From: Anthopleura xanthogrammica
Lineage: Eukaryota; Cnidaria; Anthozoa; Actiniaria; Actiniidae
NCBI GenBank assembly: GCA_964019055.1
Contig: OZ025222.1
Coordinates: 8,045,029-8,109,028 of the forward strand
Direction: 5' to 3'
Length of the DNA stretch: 64,000 nt
In this document: positions 10,101-19,274 of the stretch, in pieces
Position numbering within the stretch: position 1 is the first letter of the stretch
Layout: every line of letters starts with the position of its first letter
Notes under the pieces: generated by a model
What the model saw: only the letters and a program-made list of their open reading frames with translations
Databases searched by the model: none
Told to the model about the DNA's origin: nothing
Made by a program: the position numbers and the translations under genes

Positions 10101-13100
10101 AATAGAAATTTAATTTGAGCACGTTCACCTACTTGTTGAATAATGAAATTCTTAAGAAAAAACATCGCGCAAAAATGTTTGTAACGTCAAATTAAGGCAA
10201 TATTATGTCCTTTTTTTCTATTTCTGCTCCTCGTCTTCCTCTTTCTAGATACCTAATTCAGTTACATACGATACGATACAAACAAAGGATTACTACTCAG
10301 AGGAATGATATACATCTAATTGCAAGAAAGTTGTCATATAAAAATAAAAAATAACAAATAGGAATTAATAAAAATATTTTTCTTTATTTTGATTCTAAAG
10401 CCCCCTAGATTAATAGGATATTTAATTCAAAACGGAGTTAAATGGTTTTATGCTCCCGATGCGCTACTTCCGGTCACGTGGTAATTTCTCAAGACTTGAG
10501 TTTGCTCGACGTAGCATCGAACCTCTTTTGCTTGCCGCAACCTCAAAAGAAACAACCTCGTAGGAATTTTTTTTTCCCGCCACCTTCCCCTTCACTTCCC
10601 CTTTGAGGGAAAGTACTTTATGATGGCGCTTTTGCCCTCACCTTTGCTGTGAACATTTGTAACAATTTTTGTGGACATTTCAAATGTCTTATTTAAAGGT
10701 TAATAAACGGCCACTAGCGTGGCCAAAATATGCCAACCTTGTCTAGCGTCATTAGTCATGTTCGCCGCAAACATAGCGTCGCCAATGCAATACCTCGTCG
10801 TCAAATCTCGACGTTCCTAATTGTTAGCTAGGCTTCGAGGGGCGTAAGATAATAATAATAATAACTCTTTAGTAACATAACAACAAGATTAGCTAAAAAA
10901 ATATCAGTCTATACCTTCAAAACAAAGCAACAATTAGCAAAGATCAACCTTAACCACAACACTGTTGGTGTCACTGATGTCGTTCCCCAACCTGTCGCAA
11001 AGAAACCTGGGCGTTTGGTTTGATTCTAATTTGACTATGGACACTCATATTACTAAGACATGCTCATCTTCTTTTTATTATTTATATAATATTAGAACTA
11101 TTAGAAAGTATTTATCGAAAGAAACCACAGAAAAACTTATTCATATACTTTTATTTCTTCGCGTGTGGATTACCGTAATAATTTATTGTATGGTATACCT
11201 AATTACCAGTTAAAGTGCACATAACCTTTTTTTCAATGCCTTCATACATGAAGTAAATAGTCGAATGGTAAAATATTTCTTGATTTGAGTGATGCGTCTT
11301 TAAGATAGGAATGTTTATACTTCCAATATGTTAATGGCTGTGACGTCTGGTGCACTAAAATACCTTAGTGGACGTCACAGTCATTAGCATATTGAAAGTA
11401 TGAAACTCTATATCTTAAAGACACATCACTCAAATCAAGAAATATTTTACCATTCGATTATTTACTTCATGTAGAGTCAGTCTTGAAGGCATTGAAAAAA
11501 GGGTTGTGTGCACTTTAAAGAGACTCCAAAGAGTTCAAAACGCAGCAGCTCGTTTAGTTTTTCAGGAATCAAAGTATTGCCATATTACACCTTTGCTAAA
11601 AAGTCTGCATTGGCTGCCAGTTCAATACCGTTTAGAAAAAACCTACTAATGGTCTATCACCAATCGAGCCCTGTGATTGGCTGAGCTACTAGGGGTCTAT
11701 TAGTGATAGACCTCTAGTAGCGAAAAGCGCCGGTTTTGAAAACCAAAAAATATATATCTAAAGCAAAATCCAAAACTTTTTGCATCCTTTTATTGGACCG
11801 ATTAGTAGGTTTTTACTAAAACAATTAGACCTCTCGCCCTTATGGCCTACGAGTCAATAGCCCATTCGGCCTTCGGCCTCATGGGCTATTGACTCGTAGA
11901 CCATTCGGACTCGAGGACTAATTGTTAAATAGACTTTAAGATGCTATTGTAAACCTTCAAAGTTATTCACAGAATGGCTCCACACTACCTATGTAGTGAG
12001 ATTAAGATTAAAGAGCGCGGTAGATATGATCTCTGTGGCAATAATAATGGTATATTGTTAAGTTTGGTTACATGTAAGTCGTTGAAAACATTAGGGGACA
12101 GGGCGTTTTGTGTGGCTGGTCCCACACTCTGGAACACTTTGCCTCTTGGCATAAGAAACTGTACGTCTATTAATAATTTTAAAAAGCCAATTAAGAAAAA
12201 GCCTTATTAAATAAAAATGTCTTAAAATTAAAATATGATATGTTAACTATGATTAGAGCATTTAGTTAAAGGCTAATATATTTTAAATATCGCATTAGTT
12301 AAAATTGGTTGGCTGGTTGAGGATTGATCTGTGTCATTACCATCCACTGTTGTGCGGCTAGGATTATATGGCATAGATTTCAGCCTCAACTAGACAATCA
12401 CCCTTTTAAATTCTTATTATTATAATATCATGACTACCTCGGGATCCATTGTTTCCAGAGGGATGTTTAAGGTCTAGCATCCCCCTGGATGAATAGAGAT
12501 GAGTGATATTTAGTCTAAATATCCCTTATCACTATTCATGAGGCATGGTCCCTCATATGACAATCACCAGGACCATGGCTGGGTCGCCTTGACCCGAGGG
12601 GGGGGGGGGGGTGGGACGGGGAGGGGTAACTCCGGGGGTAAAGTATCGGGTATGCCCGTCGTATCTCTTAGGGGTAAAAATCAGCGATTTTATATCTTAA
12701 CTTAGGGTCTTCAATTTGAGGTTTAGCAAATCAGCACTTTCTGGTATATTTTAGGGTGTTGAAAAAGGAACTAGCCCATCGCATAATAACGCAATACCGA
12801 CGTATGCCTGCGGTAAACTCAGAATATTACTCAATGTAATTTAATGTATTTTTTAATAGTATTGTTTTTGTGGTATCTCTTATGGGTTAAAATTTGCCAA
12901 GCCACGCCTTTTTGAAAAAAACTTCCGGTATCTTTTAGGGGTATTTTTGAAAATTTTCGACGAGCATACCCGATACTTTACCCCCTGTAAATTATGCATC
13001 GTACGAAAATTAACATATTTCCTAACAGCAGTTTTATTCCTCGGCAATCCTAATATTACAAACTAATAGCATGACATTTCGGGTGATTAGTAATTAAATG

Positions 13101-16100
13101 TCCCCTCAAGCCTCCCTACGGCGTCGGGACTTCAACAAAACTTCCCTCGGCTTTCACATTTCTGTTATAATTTTACAGACATTTAATCACTAATCACCCT
13201 CAAGTCATGCTATAAGACAGATACACACTGATATCAGAGAAATCGTCTGAAAAATGAAATTGACTCATTCTTTATTTTCACATTTCTGTTATCATTTTAA
13301 AGACATTTAATCAATAATCACCCTCAAGTCATGCTATAAGACAGATACACACTGATATCAGAGAATTCGTCTGAAGAATCAAATTGACTCCTTATTCTTT
13401 ATTTCCCCATTTCTGTTATCATTTTACAGACTGGAAAGAACTATACTGCAAACTGCCAGGAATGTCTCAAAAATCAATTCCAAACTTCAGGTAAAAAAGA
13501 AAACAAGAAATATATATCCCTAAAACTTTAACACTTTTGCGATATATATACAATATATAGGATAGCGATTTCAGTCATTTCTCAACAAAAACAATTGTTA
13601 CCAAGTTGTTCTAGAATACCTTATGAGGCTTTTTAACATGTTTGCAGTTGATTTACTTCTTGTTCACTGTTTATTGGATTTTTTCCCCCTCCTTTCATGT
13701 CATATTTTCTCTTATTATACAATTATCAACGAAATACCTATAATTCTTTATTTCAAAAAGTTGATATTTTCACATGAGAAATATCATCACTATGGTTACA
13801 TACTTTTTATAGCAGAAAAAAGCTAGAAAAAAACTTTCTTTTCTTTTTCATTGATAATTATATAATAAACAGAATATTGTATGGGCGCATGGAGATACGA
13901 ATTTTATCTTCTCGTGCTTCGCAGCTCTCACTCGTGAGAGATCTTTTCAACACCCGAAGATAAAATTCGTATCTCCGCGCGCACATGTCATATCCTCTAT
14001 TTATGTTATTTCATGCCATCATTTTAGATGCTAATGTAACTCAGGAACAGTTATGCTACAAACCGCAGATCAAAAAAACAAATACGACGAAAGAGATTGC
14101 AGTTCCACCAGGTAAGCATGTATCCATGCATGCAGCAGACTAAGGCAGCGATGTTAAATACTTCTAGTTAACTACAATGCATCGTGCGCCTATATCATTG
14201 TTTACATACGAATTTTACCATAGATTCGTTGCAAAAATTTATAAAATCTCACTAAAAGCATAGAATAACTACTTATCATTATATCTTGATGGTTTTAAAA
14301 CTTCTAGCTTGAATAACAAGACCGATGGAACTGGATTCCCAAACTTCGACTACAAAACCAATTTGGCCTGGCAGAGAAAATAACGGATTGCATTGTTTTC
14401 GGCACGCATTGCATTGTAGTTGACGAGGAGTTCTGAATATATATTTTGATTTTGAAAATATCAAGTAATCGCCACAATTTAAAAAGCTGTCTTACTTAGA
14501 GGGCCACTAGTTTATTAGTTTTTAACTATTCCGTGTCATCAATAAAGAGTTTATTTATATATTTATTTATATACTGCTGGCTCTCAGACACAATATGGGA
14601 GATGTGTGACCCTAGTAAAGGGCTCCTGATCTATAACTGGGAATATGCTAGCTTACAGACCCAGTATGGGAGATGCACTAATGGAATACATTTATTTATT
14701 TATTAGTTTGTGACGAAATGTTTGACAAGGCATCAAATAACTTTGTTGGATTAGTGAAAGGAGTCAAGGTGTATTTTCTTCGTAAAGAAAACTTCTGGTA
14801 CATCAACGTAACGTGGGATGCACTCAATGGTGAGTGAGACAAAATAAATTACAACTATCACTAGTCATCAATAGTTATTATCATTCAAATAATTTTTCCG
14901 TCATTTTGATTGGCCGAGAGAACTGCAAATAACTGCCTACAATTAACGGTCTGCTCATGCGCATTACGGTGCAAAGCCATCTTGCTGCAAAAAACGGTCT
15001 GCTCATGCGCAGTAACGCTGTATTTGACAATAATAATAATATAATAATAATACTTTATTTCTTAAAAACGCATTGTGAGCTTTTTACAAATTTAAATATA
15101 TGACTAATATATAACCAAGATAAAATATAGAGAAAATTGTTAAATAGGTAGAGAAAAATAAATTAAGAACAACCATTCTAAAGGCCTAAGATAATGATTA
15201 TAATCTAATCTTTAGTTATTAAAAAGATATGTCTTTAATTTCGATTTAAAAATATCAACAGTTTGTGAGTTTTTCAGTTCTTCAGGTAATGGCTCGCTTC
15301 CCTGAAAAAAATGAACTGACTTCTTTGTTATTGTTTGACTCGTGCCAATGCCCCTCAAAGATTAGAAAAAAATAATTTGAATGATAAAACAATTATTGAA
15401 CTCGGTTATCGTAAAATATCGAGATTTGTTAGTGTCTTGCAAGCAATTATTTGCCTCTGCCTTCGGCATCGGCAAATTATTGCTTGCTCGGCCACTAACA
15501 AATCACGATATTTTGCTCAACCTCGTCCAATAATTGCTTATACATTGCAATTAAATTGCTTATCATGCTAGCGTGACATAATGTATTTGATTTATCGGAA
15601 AAGGAGTTTGCTTCCTTGCTTCCTTGGTTCCTTCGTTCTTTGCTTCCTTGCTTCCTTGCTTCCTTGCTTCCTTGCTTCCTTGCTTCCTTGCTTCCTTGCT
15701 TCCTTGCTTCCTTGCTTCCTTGCTTCCTTGCTTCCTTGCTTCCTTGCTTCCTTGCTTCCTTGCTTCCTTGCTTCCTTGCTTCCTTGCTTCCTTGCTTCCT
15801 TGCTTCCTTGCTTCCTTGCTTCCTTGCTTGTTCGCTCGCTAGCGCATATTTTTTGTTTGCTTGTTTGCTCGATGGAATATTTATTCGTCTTTAAAATACC
15901 TTTTTAATACTGTATTTACTTATTAATAGACCCTAAAATATCCAAGAACTGGTCTCACTATGTCATTCAATGGAAGTCGTCACTGGATGATAAGGGAGGC
16001 TGTAGTCTTATATCCAAGGTAGGCAATAACAAATGCACGACCAGATTCAAAGTAACACAGATTTGTTCTCATTCACTTTTTTTTTTTTTTTCGTTCAAAG

Positions 16101-18964
16101 AATCGGACGTTCTTCATCATTAATGAAACAGAGGATGGATGGAAATACCCTAAACCAATATACTTAAATGTAAGCTTCCTTCAAACTTTCACCTTTTATC
16201 AAGTACTGCAGAAATATGGTGCATAATTCCCCTATTTCATTATGACGTCACATCAAAACAATCTATTGTATAAACACTAAGGATCATGGTCGTGAGAGGG
16301 GGACAAAACAACAACAACACAAGTTTCATAGAACGCTGAAAAGCGTTAGCAGTTATCAAATGCAATAAGTATTGTTTATTAAACATCCATTCACCTTATG
16401 TTTGGAAACCAGACTATTTGAGATTAAACTTTTCTTAGCAGAGAGAATTTGTTTCAAACTTCTATTGTTCTAGACGATTCTGTCCACCTCAGAAACAAGC
16501 TGTGACGTCATAATGAAATATGGCAATTGTTCAGTTTTTGCTTACAAACATGAAAATGGGCACAACGATAGAATACCACATGCGCACTAGTTTGTGATGT
16601 AACTTCACGCCCAAATGTCATTTTCGAATTCCGTCATTTTGATTGGCCGAGCCTGCAAATAACTGAGAACTGCAAATAACTGCCTACAATTAACGGTCTG
16701 TTCATGCGCTGTATTTGACAATGGCTCGCTTCCCTGAAAAAAATGAACTGACTTCTTTGTTGTTGTTTGACTCGTGCCAATGCCCCTCAAAGATTAGAAA
16801 AAAAATATTTGAATGATAAAACAATTATTGAACTCGGTTATCGTAAAATATCGAGATTTGTTAGCGTCTTCCCGTTTTACAGCAGTGGAATTAATTCATC
16901 TTAAATAATGAATGCTGAATAGTGCATTTCAAGACCAAAGGGTATTGTGGTTCTCATTCAGTAATAGGACAATAAATAACATGACTTTTTGAGGGCATAT
17001 TGTTGATTTGTGGCCCGAGTAGCGTCAATTTTGTAAACGATGCTACAAGGGCCACAAATGAATAATATGCACGACAAAAGTCATTTCATTATCACTATAT
17101 CATTAATATACAATACTAAATTTTACAAAGTCTTCAATATCAAAAGTGAGAATTTCAATAAACTGAACATTTTCATTCAAAAATAAAGTTGCTATACATA
17201 AAAAAAAACAACAAGAAAACATCAAAATCACGCGCTTTGAAATGGTTTCCTTAAGATCTGATTGGCTGACAGCAGTCGTTGGTGATAATATGAAATAAAA
17301 TTAAATATACAGCGATTTGTTCTCTATATTAAGCTAGTATATTGCTTCGGATGGAATGCATCAAAAATAAAATATTTTAATTTGCTTTAGACAATATTAC
17401 ATGACCCAAAATGCGCTTCGGTCTTGGAATGCAATATTTAGTATACAGTATTCAGTATTCAACATTCTTTAAAATAGCTCTATATTCCTGCACTAAGACC
17501 TTGCAACAGCTTCTGGGCTGATCAAAGTCCAAAGTCCGTGACTTAATTAAACCATTTTAAGGAGGCTCGAAATAGTTTTCCTTTCCTTTCCTTTCCACTT
17601 TCGAATTATCTTGTTCAGGTTAAATAATACAGTGATCAATTAAAAATTATTGATATAGATCGCTGAAGTGACTTCTTCCATCTCTGATTAGATATGCCCC
17701 GAGCTTATTAATCCAGTAAATTTTCGTTCATGTCAGGTTTCGACGTATCCGTTAAAGAAAAATACTGGGTATCGCTTTGAAATAGAAGGTCGGCCAAGAA
17801 GGGGTAAGTGCATAGGGAAAACAGGGCCAAAACCAGCTTATCTGAAATAGTGACGTATAGAAAATAAATCACTGCAAAACTGAGGTTTCTCTAGATTTTC
17901 GGAAGAGGTTTTTGATATTTTGTATACATTTACTATGATATTCATTATTGAGTGGGAAAACAGTCTCCGGGATATAAAGGATGACAACTCAGTTTTAAAA
18001 AAAGTCTCTATTCTGATCGGTTATTATTTTTTCTCACATCAGCTAGAAGAACCTTGCATAATTCATTAACAGAAGAAAAAACTTTACAATAACACGTAGT
18101 TCATTATCGCGAAACCATTTTTTCTACAAAAATGACAAAAATAAAAGCGAAGAAAAAAGTTAATAACATTTTTTTGATTGTATATGACAACGTTATTTTA
18201 TATGACAACGTTCTTGCAATTAGGTGTATATATTATATTTATATATATGAAGAATATTTACTCAAAATGGGTCTCATCAACTAAGACCCATTTGATGTCA
18301 CGATTTAGCATTCAAGCCATTTCTTGAGCCGTGTTTGAATTATCAGCTTGCCAATTTTTTCGACCATAAAAAGACCACGCCCATTTCACCCTTAAGACCC
18401 CTTTCATTAAGATATTCTTCATATAAAATAAAATACAATATAATATAATATAAAATACTTAAGATAGTACGCGCGCTCTCATTGGTCGAGAGCTGTGTTT
18501 TCATCACGCTATGAAGGCACGTAAATGACGTAACAAGCAAGGGCAAGGTAAAAAGTATTTTTTTAAAGAAATAAAACATTTTCTCCGTGCCTTCATAGCC
18601 TGGTGAAAACCGAGACGAAGTCGAGGGTTTTCACGGATCTGCTCTCGAATTCTCCCAAACGCGTAGCCTCGGTTTTCACCAGGCTATGAAGGCACGGAGA
18701 AAATGTTTTATTTCTTAAATGATATATATAAACTATTCATTGATACCATTATATTCTATCTGTGCTTTTAGGCGTGATGAACTTACCTGCACCAGTGCCT
18801 AATCAAGTGCCTAATAAAAGTAAGTGATTTTTTTGGTTTTACAGCCTTCATTCCATTCTTTCTCGCTTTACTCTACTTGGAGGTCGCTGAACATGCAATT
18901 TTCTATCTTCATCGTTGTGGTTGTTGTCACCGTTGCCGTCACTGTCATGAAAGTCATCATCATT

Positions 18965-19008
<44 letters not shown>

Positions 19009-19192
19009 TATCTTCATCATCATCATCATCATCATTATCATCATCATCATTATCGTCATCATTATCATCATCATTATAATCATCATCATCATCATCATCA
19101 TCATCATTATAAACATCATCATCATCATCATCATCATTATCATCATCATCATCATTATCATCATCATCATCATTATAATCATCATCATCATT

Positions 19193-19274
<82 letters not shown>

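Larger units (their letters stand above)
10935..12425 (+). pseudogene. Decayed non-LTR retrotransposon (CR1/L2/jockey-like RT 3' end)
   Basis: The first frame (about 10965-11180) reads RNLGVWFDSNLTMDTHI and later IRKYLSKETTEKLIH, the conserved end of non-LTR reverse transcriptases. After an inserted MITE the frame continues with RLQRVQNAAARLVFQ and LHWLPVQYR (11519-11635). After two further insertions it reads MAPHYL, GDRAFCVAGPTLWNTLP and SINNFKK, ending at a stop at 12208-12210. A 3' tail ends in an ATT-type repeat near 12420. Frameshifts, an in-frame stop and insertions make it inactive. It lies in receptor intron 1. Confidence 0.85.

Noticed and set aside
15581..15907. Three overlapping Leu/Phe/Cys-rich open frames
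   Set aside because: They are the three-phase translation of an 8-bp tandem repeat.
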